From assembly GCA_016710015.1 (NCBI GenBank), contig JADJLR010000008.1:434001-498000 (forward strand): a stretch of 64,000 nt of DNA. The letters are read 5' to 3'. Shown piece by piece: positions 48,222 to 57,701 of the stretch. The position numbers and the translations under genes were made by a program. Each line of letters begins with the position of its first letter. Within the stretch, counting starts at the first letter, position 1. This DNA is from Flavobacteriales bacterium. Its GTDB lineage: Bacteria > Bacteroidota > Bacteroidia > Flavobacteriales_F > PHOS-HE28. The notes under the pieces are model-generated. The model was not told the DNA's origin and did no database searches. It worked only from the letters and a program-made list of their open reading frames with translations.

Positions 48222-50801
48222 TCACTCCCGCATCACGCGCTGCACCGTGCTGCCTCCTTCAGAACCGATGCGGAGCAGGTAGCTTCCCGACGCGAGTGCG
48301 TTCATCGTTAGCACCATCCCGGCATTGGCCGTGTGGTAACGTTGCTCGTTGAAGACCACTCTGCCGGTCATGTCCATGAGGCTGATATGTAATGATCCGC
48401 GCAAGTTGGTGCGAATGGTCAGTTCGTTGGTGAAGGGATTCGGGAATACGAGCAGTTCCTGCACGAGGGCTTCCGCATTCAACCCAACGGTGCTTAGGCA
48501 GATGCACTCGGCCGACCACGTCCCTGCATCACCGCCACCGGTGGTACAGGATCCACCGGTCCATACCTGATCATCGCCATCGTTGCAGTCGCCGGCATTG
48601 GGCACGTAACCGGCCGGGCCGGGTGTGCATTCCACCACGGCATCGGTGGGGTCGCCGTATCCATCGTCATCCACATCGGCGTAATAGGCCGCCAGTTCAC
48701 AATCCGCGAGTGCGAAGAAGCTCTCACGGACCTCCAACTCCACATTCTGGAACCCACCGCCAACGAGGACGAGGTCTGGTCGCAGTGTAATGGAGTTCAC
48801 GGAACTCCCTAAGATCCGCACGATGGTCGGAGTTGCTGCACCGGTAACGCCATCGACCACTGCATAACCTGAGCGCGGTTGGCCCCCGATCGAGCTGAAT
48901 ACTCCACAAACGTGGACCAGTCCATTCATCTCCGCGAGGCTCCATACTTGGGAAAGGCTGCCACCCGTGGCCTGCGGATCCCAACTGTTCAATTCCCCAG
49001 CGACCAGGTCAATGGCCCCGAGATGGCCCCGGGATTCACCTCCCATTGATGTGAATGAGCCACAGAGATAGAGCGTGTTATCGCTCAACGCCATGTCCCA
49101 CACGGCGGACTGCACCGGGATGTCCAACGGGGTAGCCAATGCCGTAATCCCATCCAACGCGGCGAAGCGTTGACGGGACTGGCCACCGATGGTGGAGAAC
49201 GAACCGCCAACGTACACAAGCCCTTCATGAGCGACAACGGAGGAGATGGCATTCGAGGCCATCGGATCCCAGGGCAACAGATCACCGGTACTCAAGGACA
49301 GCGCTGCGCCGTACCCTCTTGGCTGACCACCGACCGTGTTGAACGAGCCAACAAGATAGACCACACCATTTTCCACAGCGATGTCTTGTACTTGGTTGTT
49401 GAATGACACGCCCCAGGGGAGTACCGTACGTGTCGGAATGTGTATGGCAGCTATGCCTTGGTGGTTCACACCGCCCATTTGGCCGAAACTGCCCCCGACG
49501 AGGAGCGTGTCGCCCACGACATGCAAGCTCTTGATCGTCGAATTGCTCGTGGGGAGCGGAAAGTCAGAGACCAAGACCCCGGTCGCACCATCCAGCGCAG
49601 TCAAGCCGTCGCGGTCCTCCCCGCCCAGGGTGCTGAAATCACCCCCCAATAGGAACGCATCCGCTGTACCGGCGATCGCGCTCACCCGGTTGGCACCTGT
49701 ACCGAGCGGTCTCCAATCCAAGAGCGCCCCGGTGGCGGCATCCCACGCTATTACCGGCGACTCACCGAAACCGCCCACGATCACCACATCACCCACCACA
49801 CCGATGGACTCCGGCAAAAGACCGGAGAGACCGGTCGGCTCGAACGGTTCGAGGGCTGCGGTCTGAAGGTCCACCGCTGCTGTGCTCAAGCGCGGAGTAC
49901 CGTTCACCGCGTTGAATTGACCTGTGAAATAGAGCGCACCGTCGTGGGTGGTCATGGCCTTCACGCTCACACCACTGCTGCCATAGGACACGTTCGCGTT
50001 CCAAGGCAAGAGTGCCGCCGTAACGGGATCGAACGATGCAACCCCTTTGCGTTCTTCTGCTCCGGAAAGCGAGAATCCAGATGCAAAGATCCCTTCGGTC
50101 GTTGCAAGCACTTGTTTAGGGAGGCCACCTTGCACATCCGGGCTCCATGGAAGCACATCGCCCGTGGCAATATCGCATGCCGCGATGTACGGGCGTGCTT
50201 GGCCATCAAGGCTGTCGAAATACCCGGTCATGTAGAGGCTACCACCGATCGCGCTCAAACTGGTCACATAATTGTTCGCGGCCGGGGTATACGTGAGCAA
50301 CGTCTCCGTACTCACCCGAATAGCGGCCAAGCGCTGTGCGCCAATACCATCCACGGTCGTGAAAAAGCCACCGATGAAGAGCGTGTCGCCCACCAGCTCC
50401 ATGCAATTCACGACACCCCCTACTTGAGGTGCCCAGGATGTAAGCGCGCCGGATGCATCAATGTGCGCAATGCGTGAACGGAGCATGGTATCCACGCGCG
50501 TAAACTCACCGGCAATGAACCAGCCCCCGGCACCATCTTCCTCCACAGCGTACACGATACCGTTCGGGCGGGGAAAGGCCAAGGACGGACGTTCACTCGT
50601 GAAGTTCATCATGGCCGCATGGGGCGTGGGTGGCCCAACGGTGTTGAACACACCGCCGATGAAGAGCATGGATCCATCGTCACTGGCGGCCGTGGCATAC
50701 ACGATGCCCGGGGCCACGTCGAAGTCCCGTTGCACGGTCTGCGCGGTCGCATGGATCGTGAGCAAGGTGCATAGGGCGATAACGGTGGTCTGGTTCAGCA
50801 T
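48222..50801 (-). CDS. large secreted repeat protein with MopE-like motif and T9SS type A domain
   Basis: 859 aa with signal peptide MLNQTTVIALCTLLTIHATA. The body (about 25-700) is built of propeller-like repeats with cores such as LFIGGVFNTVG, LYFTGQFNAVNGTP, LVYVGGSFSTIGGQSRQRFAALD and LYLCGSFTSMGGESRGHLGAID, about 45 residues apart. Then comes a MopE-like metal-binding stretch (YYADVDDDGYGDPTDA, GYVPNAGDCNDGDDQVW), and the end is a type A sorting domain (LLVFPNPFTNELTIRTNL, LMDMTGRVVF). It is exported by T9SS and probably binds Ca2+. It sits 284 bp downstream of the divergently positioned kinase start on the same strand. Confidence 0.92.
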   Translation of the reverse strand: MLNQTTVIALCTLLTIHATAQTVQRDFDVAPGIVYATAASDDGSMLFIGGVFNTVGPPTPHAAMMNFTSERPSLAFPRPNGIVYAVEEDGAGGWFIAGEFTRVDTMLRSRIAHIDASGALTSWAPQVGGVVNCMELVGDTLFIGGFFTTVDGIGAQRLAAIRVSTETLLTYTPAANNYVTSLSAIGGSLYMTGYFDSLDGQARPYIAACDIATGDVLPWSPDVQGGLPKQVLATTEGIFASGFSLSGAEERKGVASFDPVTAALLPWNANVSYGSSGVSVKAMTTHDGALYFTGQFNAVNGTPRLSTAAVDLQTAALEPFEPTGLSGLLPESIGVVGDVVIVGGFGESPVIAWDAATGALLDWRPLGTGANRVSAIAGTADAFLLGGDFSTLGGEDRDGLTALDGATGVLVSDFPLPTSNSTIKSLHVVGDTLLVGGSFGQMGGVNHQGIAAIHIPTRTVLPWGVSFNNQVQDIAVENGVVYLVGSFNTVGGQPRGYGAALSLSTGDLLPWDPMASNAISSVVAHEGLVYVGGSFSTIGGQSRQRFAALDGITALATPLDIPVQSAVWDMALSDNTLYLCGSFTSMGGESRGHLGAIDLVAGELNSWDPQATGGSLSQVWSLAEMNGLVHVCGVFSSIGGQPRSGYAVVDGVTGAATPTIVRILGSSVNSITLRPDLVLVGGGFQNVELEVRESFFALADCELAAYYADVDDDGYGDPTDAVVECTPGPAGYVPNAGDCNDGDDQVWTGGSCTTGGGDAGTWSAECICLSTVGLNAEALVQELLVFPNPFTNELTIRTNLRGSLHISLMDMTGRVVFNEQRYHTANAGMVLTMNALASGSYLLRIGSEGGSTVQRVMRE

Positions 50802-51011
50802 CAGTTCGGGTGGGGTTGAAAAAGCGATCGAGGCACTTGGGGAGCAGGAGCCCTGCTCATGGAAAGGATGGCATCATGGTATTCTGCGACCAATGATACA
50901 TGGCCTCGGCAAGCCGCAAGGGTACGGCTCTTTGCTGGAATTTTGATGGGCACTTCGGCGAACCCGCAGGACTATCGGGTCCTAATTCCTTCCGCAGATA
51001 GCGTAAATGAA

Positions 51012-51206
51012 TATAGGGTACCTCGAAGTACCTCACTCCGGCGGCATCGGCTATGGGCCGACCCTTCGGGCAAGCACTTCTCGTTTGGTCATCCGGCGTT
51101 ACTCCTCAGTCAGTTACCTATGGGTAACTTCCTTTCGTCGCGCCTTGTCTGCCCAGGACGATAAGCACTTGTGCCATCCGTTCGAGGTACTTCGAGGTAC
51201 CCTATA
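51012..51206. mobile_element. 195-bp element with perfect 23-bp terminal inverted repeats
   Basis: The left end TATAGGGTACCTCGAAGTAC (continuing CTC, 51012-51034) is the exact reverse complement of 51184-51206. The tips are themselves near-palindromic (GGTACCTCGAAGTACC). The interior has a second hairpin, AGTTACC-TATG-GGTAACT (51112-51129), and no reading frame. It could be a MITE-like or REP-like non-autonomous element, or a structured RNA. No target-site duplication is evident, and no related transposase is in the window. Confidence 0.55.
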
Positions 51207-51420
51207 GCTGATGCCGGAACAGAAGGCTCTGTTGGTATGAGATGCAGGCGGATCCCGAGTCATGCTGATGAGATCATACGGCAGTTGCGGTGGATAAGAG
51301 GCGATGGCACTAGGCGAACTCGTCCAAGCAACGGAGTTGGGTCAGCACGCATCCACAGCACGCGGAGCGCTCACCGTCCCACATGCAGGAGCGCACTGAT
51401 CCACGGCTCCGCAAAACGCC

Positions 51421-51455
51421 AAGGCCCACTGGCAACCCGTTCGCCAGTGGGCCTT
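51421..51455 (-). terminator. rho-independent terminator
   Basis: AAGGCCCACTGGC pairs over 13 bp with GCCAGTGGGCCTT. On the minus strand it follows the gene ending at 51471 by 15 bp and is followed by GGCGTTTTGC. Confidence 0.75.
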
Positions 51456-51470
51456 GTGCATTCCACGCTC

Positions 51471-53879
51471 TTAACGCCCCTTACGCGGTGTTGGTGCGGG
51501 AGTGCGGGATGGTGCCGGAGTGCGGGGTGCTGCCGGAGTGCGCGAAGGCGCGGTGCTAGGCGATGGTGTGCTCCTGCTCGGTGCCGTGCGTTGGGGGCTC
51601 GGGGTCGTGGTAGGAGCCGTGCGCGTTGGCGCCGTTGTTGGCTGTGAGCGGTTGTGATCGATCACGCGCTGCTCCCCTCGCTGTCGATCCTCTTGGATGC
51701 GACGTGGATCCACCTGAGGTTTCGTTACCGGAGCAGGTTTTACCGGTTGCGTTGAACGTGTGCTCGTGTTGGGCTTTTCATTCGGCTGTACGACCGGACT
51801 TTGCTCGGGGAGCTTCTGCCAACGGCCGTTCTCGTACCGCTCCGTGCTACTTCCATCGCGCCGGTACACGTTGCCGGACCTGTCGGTGAAATGGTCCATG
51901 CCGGTGGAACCCGAGGCCGTGGAGCGGCTGGTCGGCATCTCGGCCATCACACCGGAGGAACGGGATACACTTGCCGATCGAATGCCGGCAGCAGTGCGTC
52001 CGGCGTACAGGTCCGTGGCCGAATGGCGTACCACACCCGCTGGTCTCGACCCCGTGGTGGAACCACTGCCAAGTGAAGTGCGGTGACCGTAGTAGTAGTG
52101 GTTGTGGTCCACGGCCGATGGATAGTACCCATAAGGACCCCACCAGCCCATACCGCAGCCGTACCCATAGGGACGATAGTAGCCACCCCAGCCGTAGCCA
52201 TACCAACTCGGGTAGTACCAATTCCAGCCCCAGCCCAAGCCATAACCCCAGCCCACCCATGGGTTGTAGTGTACACCGAAGCCCCAGGTATAGGGTCGCG
52301 GATACCAGCGGCCCGGCCATGGTCGGTAGTAATAACCGGTCCCATAGATCACTACGCCGTTCTGGACATAGGAACCGAGATACCCCGGCGTATAGCCGAC
52401 ATAGACCGTGGTCGGGGTGTAGTCGTAGATCTCCACATACCGGGTGTTGTACACCGGGCTCTCCGGCGGTATGGTGTTCACTTCGGCAGGCACTTCGGTG
52501 CTCACGGTCCACGGGCCGTTCGGTGTGGGCCCGTTGAACCACACGGCCTGATCCAGCGCATGGTACTTCCCTTGGATCCGGAGCACCGTCACGCTGGAGT
52601 TGAGCGCATAGTCCACTTGCGTACCGGCGATCCGCTGGAATTGCGGGTCTCCATCATAAGTGATCGAAAGGCTAGCGCTCGTACGGTCCACCTGTGCGGT
52701 CTGGGGAATGCTCGCATCACGCACCGCTTCCCGGGCGGCCGGTGTTCCGGCGATGTGCGCCAGGGCTCCATCCTTGGCCGAGCCCTCCGGGATCTTGCTG
52801 AACTCCGCAGGCAAGCGATCCGCCGGGACATAGCGCCAAGGTCCGGTCTTGGGGTCGTGTGTTGCGAACCACCGACCACTGGCCAGGAGGTATGTATCCT
52901 GCGATGCTACGTCGAGGAATAGATCGTCCTCCGTATTGGTGGCGTACAGCAAGGCCGTCCCTGGCAATGGCTGGAATTGCGGTGGTCCATCCAGATCCAA
53001 AAGGACAGCAGGGGTGGTGCGCACCACGATCTTGGGAACCGTGGCGGACCCATCGGACTTGGATGCCGACAGCGAGGCCGTTGTATCCACTTGGTTCGCC
53101 AGCTCGCGCAGTTCCTGTGGAACGGTATAGGTCCGGGACCAGGGACCCGTGATCGTACTGGACGTGAACCAGCGGTCCGAGCCATAGAGGTAATGGTCGC
53201 CACCACTGGGCCTCACCAGCAGGAAGGGGGTGTTCACCACGCGATCGATGGAGCGCCCCTTGGCCGTATAGATCGGGTCGCTGTACACATTGTCCTTTTG
53301 CTCAACGGCCTGGTAACGCGGTTCGCCATCGATGAAAACGAGCACAGCGGGCTCTTCCATGTAGATGATCTCCGGGGGGTCGTTGGCGTAGGTGGCCATG
53401 CCCTGCTCTTCGTTCTCCAGCGCCGCGATCAACCAATCGATGGGAATGGGCGCAGTATGTGCCAGGATCCCTTCGCTGAGCATCGTGGATAGACGCTGCT
53501 TCTCCCCTTCTTCTTCGATGCCGGGGAAGCGGATATCCGTTACCGTGAACTGCGTAAGCTTGCCCAGGCGTGTGGACCGATCCAGATCCAGTACGCCATC
53601 GCCCCAAACCGCGCCGAAGACCGGGCTCTTGTCCTGCTGACGTTGCAGACTCACGGCGAATCGCGCCTTGAAGTGGTCTCCGTGGACCTCCTCGGGTTGG
53701 GGCGCGAACACCTGGACCTGGTCATTGCCGGCAGTGAACTTCACCGGCCATTGGTCGTCCACAGGGACCATCGCGTGGCTCAAGCCCCCGAATGCCAGCA
53801 GCATGCCGAGCATGCCGACACGGATGGAGGAGCCTTGTGCGTATCTCGGAAACGGGTAGTCGTTGACCTTGGTTCTCAT
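51471..53879 (-). CDS. large exported WF...GPW-repeat protein with aromatic and Thr/Pro-rich tail
   Basis: 802 aa from ATG 53879 (the frame extends upstream to 53975 without protein character). An N-terminal hydrophobic segment (IRVGMLGMLLAFGGLSHA) looks like a signal. Three modules share the core WF.S...GPW....VP: YLYGSDRWFTSSTITGPWSR, YLLASGRWFATHDPKTGPWR and DQAVWFNGPTPNGPWTVSTE. A strongly aromatic stretch (Trp/Tyr/Gly-rich, about 540-640) follows, then a Ser/Thr/Pro-rich tail ending in repeated APSRTPAP words. Similar proteins are annotated as carbohydrate-binding family V/XII-like, without evidence of function. The tail may be glycosylated or cell-wall spanning. Confidence 0.75.
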   Translation of the reverse strand: MRTKVNDYPFPRYAQGSSIRVGMLGMLLAFGGLSHAMVPVDDQWPVKFTAGNDQVQVFAPQPEEVHGDHFKARFAVSLQRQQDKSPVFGAVWGDGVLDLDRSTRLGKLTQFTVTDIRFPGIEEEGEKQRLSTMLSEGILAHTAPIPIDWLIAALENEEQGMATYANDPPEIIYMEEPAVLVFIDGEPRYQAVEQKDNVYSDPIYTAKGRSIDRVVNTPFLLVRPSGGDHYLYGSDRWFTSSTITGPWSRTYTVPQELRELANQVDTTASLSASKSDGSATVPKIVVRTTPAVLLDLDGPPQFQPLPGTALLYATNTEDDLFLDVASQDTYLLASGRWFATHDPKTGPWRYVPADRLPAEFSKIPEGSAKDGALAHIAGTPAAREAVRDASIPQTAQVDRTSASLSITYDGDPQFQRIAGTQVDYALNSSVTVLRIQGKYHALDQAVWFNGPTPNGPWTVSTEVPAEVNTIPPESPVYNTRYVEIYDYTPTTVYVGYTPGYLGSYVQNGVVIYGTGYYYRPWPGRWYPRPYTWGFGVHYNPWVGWGYGLGWGWNWYYPSWYGYGWGGYYRPYGYGCGMGWWGPYGYYPSAVDHNHYYYGHRTSLGSGSTTGSRPAGVVRHSATDLYAGRTAAGIRSASVSRSSGVMAEMPTSRSTASGSTGMDHFTDRSGNVYRRDGSSTERYENGRWQKLPEQSPVVQPNEKPNTSTRSTQPVKPAPVTKPQVDPRRIQEDRQRGEQRVIDHNRSQPTTAPTRTAPTTTPSPQRTAPSRSTPSPSTAPSRTPAAPRTPAPSRTPAPTPRKGR

Positions 53880-54239
53880 TGTAACTACCGAGGGTGCAAG
53901 GACCATGCCTAGCATCAGGGGATGACGATCGGACAGAATGGATCGACGGTGGAAGTGCGCTGCCCTAAGGTTCATCGCGCGTTGCCAGGATCCATTGGGT
54001 CCACGTGCTCACCGATCCACATGCTGCCTGTTCAACACCGCATGGGACTTCAGGACCTTGATGAGGAGTTCTTCCATGCGATCGCGGAGTTTTCGTCATC
54101 CACCCGGATGAATGCTGCGGATCGACCAACCGGCACCTTGAACCGTACCTTGTCCCGGTCGCTTTCGGGCATCGAACCGGACCGGAGAACATTCGTCATG
54201 TTCGTCATGGCCTTGTTTAGCGAATATTGCTGATCAACC
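53880..54239. other. intergenic gap
   Basis: The gap separates divergent genes and should hold both promoters. Short frames on both strands (for example a minus-strand frame ending near 54050) have no supported homology. I see no clear promoter or repeat. Confidence 0.4.
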
Positions 54240-55403
54240 ATGGACATGGACCGGCCCGCACCTCTCGTACTGAAGGATATGATCCTGCATGCATCGCAGC
54301 TCGGACTTGCGATGCCACACCAGACCATCGATGCCGAGCTGGCCAAGGACCTTGCGTCGGCAGGCGCTCTGGCACCCTCGGCAGGCAATGACCAACCCTG
54401 GAAATTGCTGTTGCATGGTGGCCGCCTGTTCTTGTACCACGAGGCTGAACGGTCCTACTCCGTCCTCGACCCCGAACGCATGATCCCGCACATTGCGCTC
54501 GGGATGTTCATTGAGAACGTGTTGCAGCGGGCCGGTGCCTCGGGAGCGCAACTCGAAGTTCATCTGGCTGCGGATGTCGGTCCGGGTCCGATCGCTTGGT
54601 TCGAACGTGTCGAGGGAACGCCTCGCCCAGAGTCCTGCCAGTGGTCGGATCAGCTCGCTACCCGACATACCAACCGGAATCCCGCTCTGGGCACGGAGCT
54701 GCCTTCAGGAACGATCGCCGCATTGCAGAAAGCCTTGGCAACTACCAAGGATACGCGACTGCTGGTGGTCCAGGACCGCGATGTGCTGACTCGGTTGGGC
54801 AGCATCAGCGGGGCCGTGGAACAGATACGGTTCTTTGACCGGCAGGGCCATGCCGAGTTCTTCGAGCGCGAGGTGCGTTGGACGGCATCGGAAGCATCCC
54901 GGACCCGGGACGGTCTGGATGTGCGGACCCTTGGATTACCGCTCGTTGGTCAGTGGGCCCTGCGGCTTGCGGCCAAACCGTGGGTCATGGACCTGATGCG
55001 TTGGAGCGGTAGCCGTGCCTTGGAGCGCCCGACCGCCGATGCCGTGCGGACAGCGGCCGCAGTGGTGCTGGTGACCGTGCCAAAACTGGACCTGCCGGGA
55101 CGCCTGATGGCCGGACGCGCTGCACAACGGGTCTGGTTGCAGGCGACGGCGATGGGCGTATCGGTCCACCCGGTATCGGCCGCCATCTTTCTAGGACACC
55201 TTGCCGAGCTGCCACCACCAAGTGTGCTGGGTGATGCAGAAACGCGCAAGTGCCGCGAACTGCTCCAAGAGCTGCGTTCCCTGTTCAATGCGCAGGAACA
55301 ACAGCCCGCATTCATGATGAAGCTGACCCTTGCCGGTGCGACAGAAGTGCGCTCGCTACGCCTACCGATCGAGGATATCCTTTGCACGAGCGATGAAGGC
55401 TGA
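54240..55403 (+). CDS. nitroreductase-fold oxidoreductase (Acg/Rv1355c-like)
   Basis: 387 aa; an in-frame TGA lies 7 bp upstream of the ATG, so the start is firm. APSAGNDQPWKLLLHGGRLFLYHEAERSYSVLDPERM is typical of the FMN-binding half of Rv1355c/Acg-like proteins, and ATRHTNRNPALG and ATAMGVSVHPVSAAIFLG mark the two nitroreductase-like lobes. Rv1355c-type proteins carry an N-terminal ThiF (E1-like) domain, which is absent here, so this is a stand-alone version. The redox substrate is unknown. The gene ends 64 bp before a homopolymer artefact, so its downstream context is uncertain. Confidence 0.8.
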   Translation: MDMDRPAPLVLKDMILHASQLGLAMPHQTIDAELAKDLASAGALAPSAGNDQPWKLLLHGGRLFLYHEAERSYSVLDPERMIPHIALGMFIENVLQRAGASGAQLEVHLAADVGPGPIAWFERVEGTPRPESCQWSDQLATRHTNRNPALGTELPSGTIAALQKALATTKDTRLLVVQDRDVLTRLGSISGAVEQIRFFDRQGHAEFFEREVRWTASEASRTRDGLDVRTLGLPLVGQWALRLAAKPWVMDLMRWSGSRALERPTADAVRTAAAVVLVTVPKLDLPGRLMAGRAAQRVWLQATAMGVSVHPVSAAIFLGHLAELPPPSVLGDAETRKCRELLQELRSLFNAQEQQPAFMMKLTLAGATEVRSLRLPIEDILCTSDEG

Positions 55404-56014
<611 letters not shown>

Positions 56015-57031
56015 CTACCCCGCCAGCACCTTCCAATACCCCCTATACAATTCGAAATACCGCGTGAACAACTCCATCCGCTTGCCGCGTTCGCCGGCTT
56101 CCTTGGTCTGCTGCACGCGGATCGCATTCACCTTCATGCGCACGTTGGCGCGGTAGAGCTTGTAGAACAGATAGAGCTTGCGCTCGGCGGCGTTCCGCAT
56201 CACCGGGAAGGCGCTGTTGTACCGCTCCATCAGGTGGGCACTGAGTTCCGGGTGGCCTGCGAACTCCAGTTCCATGGTAAAGAAGGCCAGCTCGTTCAGC
56301 AGGTCGATCCGCCGGAAGTGCGGACTGAACTCGATGCAGTCGAAGAGGGTCGGCGGGTCGGTGAGGAAGATGTTGCCCGCATGCAGATCGCCGTGTACAT
56401 CGCGGGTGAAGCCTTCGCGGTCGCGTTGCTCGATCAGCGGGGCTTGTTCCGTGAGGAAGGCTTTCACCCAAGCGATGCTCGCGATCAGGTCCGCACCCTG
56501 CGCGGCACCCAAGGAAGCGGTACAGAAGTCCCGGATCTGCGCCACGTCCGCGAAATCGGACAGGATCGCTGCGGCGCTGATGTGCCCCCGAATGATCTCC
56601 GCGTTCCGATGGAAGGGGATCAGGACCTGCAGGACCCGATCGATGTCCGTGCGGTCCACCTTGCCTTGGGCCAGCAGCACGTCCATCTCCAAGCTGTTGT
56701 CCAGCCGCTTCATCTCCAGCGCATGGTCCACCAATTCGCCTTCCGTACCACCGATGCAGTACCGCCCGTCGTGCAGCACCACCGACAAGGCGCGCAGGTA
56801 CACGGCCGGTGCCAGGCGTTGGTTCAGGTGCAGCTCCTGTTCCACGAAGTGCTTCCGCTTTTCGAGGGTCGAGAAATCCAGAAAGCTCAACTTCACGGCC
56901 TTCTTGATCTTGTACACCTTCGCGTTGCACAGCAGCACCCAGGAGATGTGCGTCTCCACCAGCTTCTCCGGAACGTTGCCTTCCGGGAATTCCCCCGTGG
57001 CCATCAGCGCGTGGATCTGCTCGCGTGTCAT
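56015..57031 (-). CDS. aminoglycoside phosphotransferase-like kinase
   Basis: 338 aa from ATG 57031 (MTREQIHALMATGEFPEGNV). It carries VYKIKKAVKLSFLDFSTLEKR (ATP-site Lys), the catalytic loop DVHGDLHAGNIFLTDPP and the metal-binding IEFSPHFRRIDLLNELAFF, as in APH-like kinases. In many bacteria this domain is the N-terminal half of a fused protein whose C-terminal half is a P-loop kinase; here the P-loop kinase is a separate gene just upstream (57180-57701). The substrate is unknown. A duplicated copy of its first codons lies at 57154-57183. Confidence 0.85.
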   Translation of the reverse strand: MTREQIHALMATGEFPEGNVPEKLVETHISWVLLCNAKVYKIKKAVKLSFLDFSTLEKRKHFVEQELHLNQRLAPAVYLRALSVVLHDGRYCIGGTEGELVDHALEMKRLDNSLEMDVLLAQGKVDRTDIDRVLQVLIPFHRNAEIIRGHISAAAILSDFADVAQIRDFCTASLGAAQGADLIASIAWVKAFLTEQAPLIEQRDREGFTRDVHGDLHAGNIFLTDPPTLFDCIEFSPHFRRIDLLNELAFFTMELEFAGHPELSAHLMERYNSAFPVMRNAAERKLYLFYKLYRANVRMKVNAIRVQQTKEAGERGKRMELFTRYFELYRGYWKVLAG

Positions 57032-57183
57032 CGGGGCGGCGGTGTTCGTGCGATGTCACACCTCCGAAGGGTCTCCCGCGCTTTTGGCGGGGACCCTGCG
57101 GACAGGAGGAAAAGCGCAGGGTCCTCTGCGAGAGAGCCTCCTCGGGTAGTATGCATCAGCGCGTGGATCTGTTCGCGGGTCAT
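57028..57183 (-). CDS. 51-codon ORF in a duplicated junction
   Basis: From ATG 57183 to TGA 57028 the frame reads MTREQIHALM, identical to the first ten residues of the phosphotransferase, then HTTRGGSLAEDPALFLLSAG and SPPKARE, ending in PPPR. Its start overlaps the P-loop kinase stop and its stop overlaps the phosphotransferase start, each as ATGA, so coupling is preserved. The frame-preserving length (156 nt) may be chance. It is probably an insertion by-product rather than a functional peptide. Confidence 0.35.
   Translation of the reverse strand: MTREQIHALMHTTRGGSLAEDPALFLLSAGSPPKARETLRRCDIARTPPPR
57059..57130. repeat. REP-like hairpins in the kinase/phosphotransferase junction
   Basis: GGACCCTGCG (57091-57100) pairs with CGCAGGGTCC (57115-57124), and CCCGC (57075-57079) pairs with GCGGG (57087-57091). 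They lie in the 115 bp between two copies of the phosphotransferase start. Confidence 0.55.
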
Positions 57184-57190
57184 CGGGGCG
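57154..57190 (-). repeat. duplicated start region of the phosphotransferase gene
   Basis: This 37-bp segment matches 57002-57038 at 35 positions. The two mismatches are silent in the Met-Thr-Arg-Glu-Gln codons. The copies are 152 bp apart. Confidence 0.85.
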
Positions 57191-57701
57191 AGTGTTGGTG
57201 CATGTACGCCAAGGCCTGCGCGATCCGCTCGGCGGTGCTCCCTTCATCGGAGCGCAACACTTGGTAGTTCTCCGCAATGGGTTCGTAGTCGGCTTTGATC
57301 TTCTGGTACACGGCGAAGTCGGCATCGCTATCCGGCCGCTTCTTCCCCACGCGTTCGGCAATGACGGCCTCGGCCGCTTCCATGTAAAGCAGATGCACCG
57401 GCACCTTGTGCGCAGCGGTCCATTGCACGTACGCCTGGCGATACGCGGCCTTGGAGAAGGTGGCATCCACGATCACTGTCCCCCCTTGCGCCAACGCTTC
57501 CGTGACGCGTGCGAACAGGTCCTCATACACCCGCGCCTTGTCCGCCTCGGTGTAGCGCACCGCCTGCGTGGCCTCTTTGCGGATGCGGTCGCTGTTGTAG
57601 TGCGTGGCCCCTGTATGCGCGGCCAAGGCTTTGGCGAAATAGGTCTTGCCCGAGCCCGGTAGGCCCATGACCATGATCAAACGGGCGGTTGGATGCTCCA
57701 T
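57180..57701 (-). CDS. P-loop kinase (gluconate-kinase-like AAA/zeta-type)
   Basis: 173 aa from ATG 57701. Walker A GLPGSGKTYFAKAL (from about residue 13) is followed by THYNSDRIRKEATQ, ADKARVYEDLFARV, VIVDATFSKAAYRQA (Walker B-like) and a lid with AERVGKKRPDSDADFAVYQK. It phosphorylates a small substrate; the usual fused partner domain is the phosphotransferase encoded next. Here the pair is split and in reversed order relative to the fusion. A copy of its first 27 codons lies 0.9 kb upstream at 58496-58576. Confidence 0.88.
   Translation of the reverse strand: MEHPTARLIMVMGLPGSGKTYFAKALAAHTGATHYNSDRIRKEATQAVRYTEADKARVYEDLFARVTEALAQGGTVIVDATFSKAAYRQAYVQWTAAHKVPVHLLYMEAAEAVIAERVGKKRPDSDADFAVYQKIKADYEPIAENYQVLRSDEGSTAERIAQALAYMHQHSPR

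Larger units (their letters stand above)
50802..51470. other. gap with an inverted-repeat element and a terminator
   Basis: No protein gene is supported. It holds the 195-bp inverted-repeat element (51012-51206) and the terminator of the following minus-strand gene (51421-51455). Nothing else was recognised. Confidence 0.6.
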
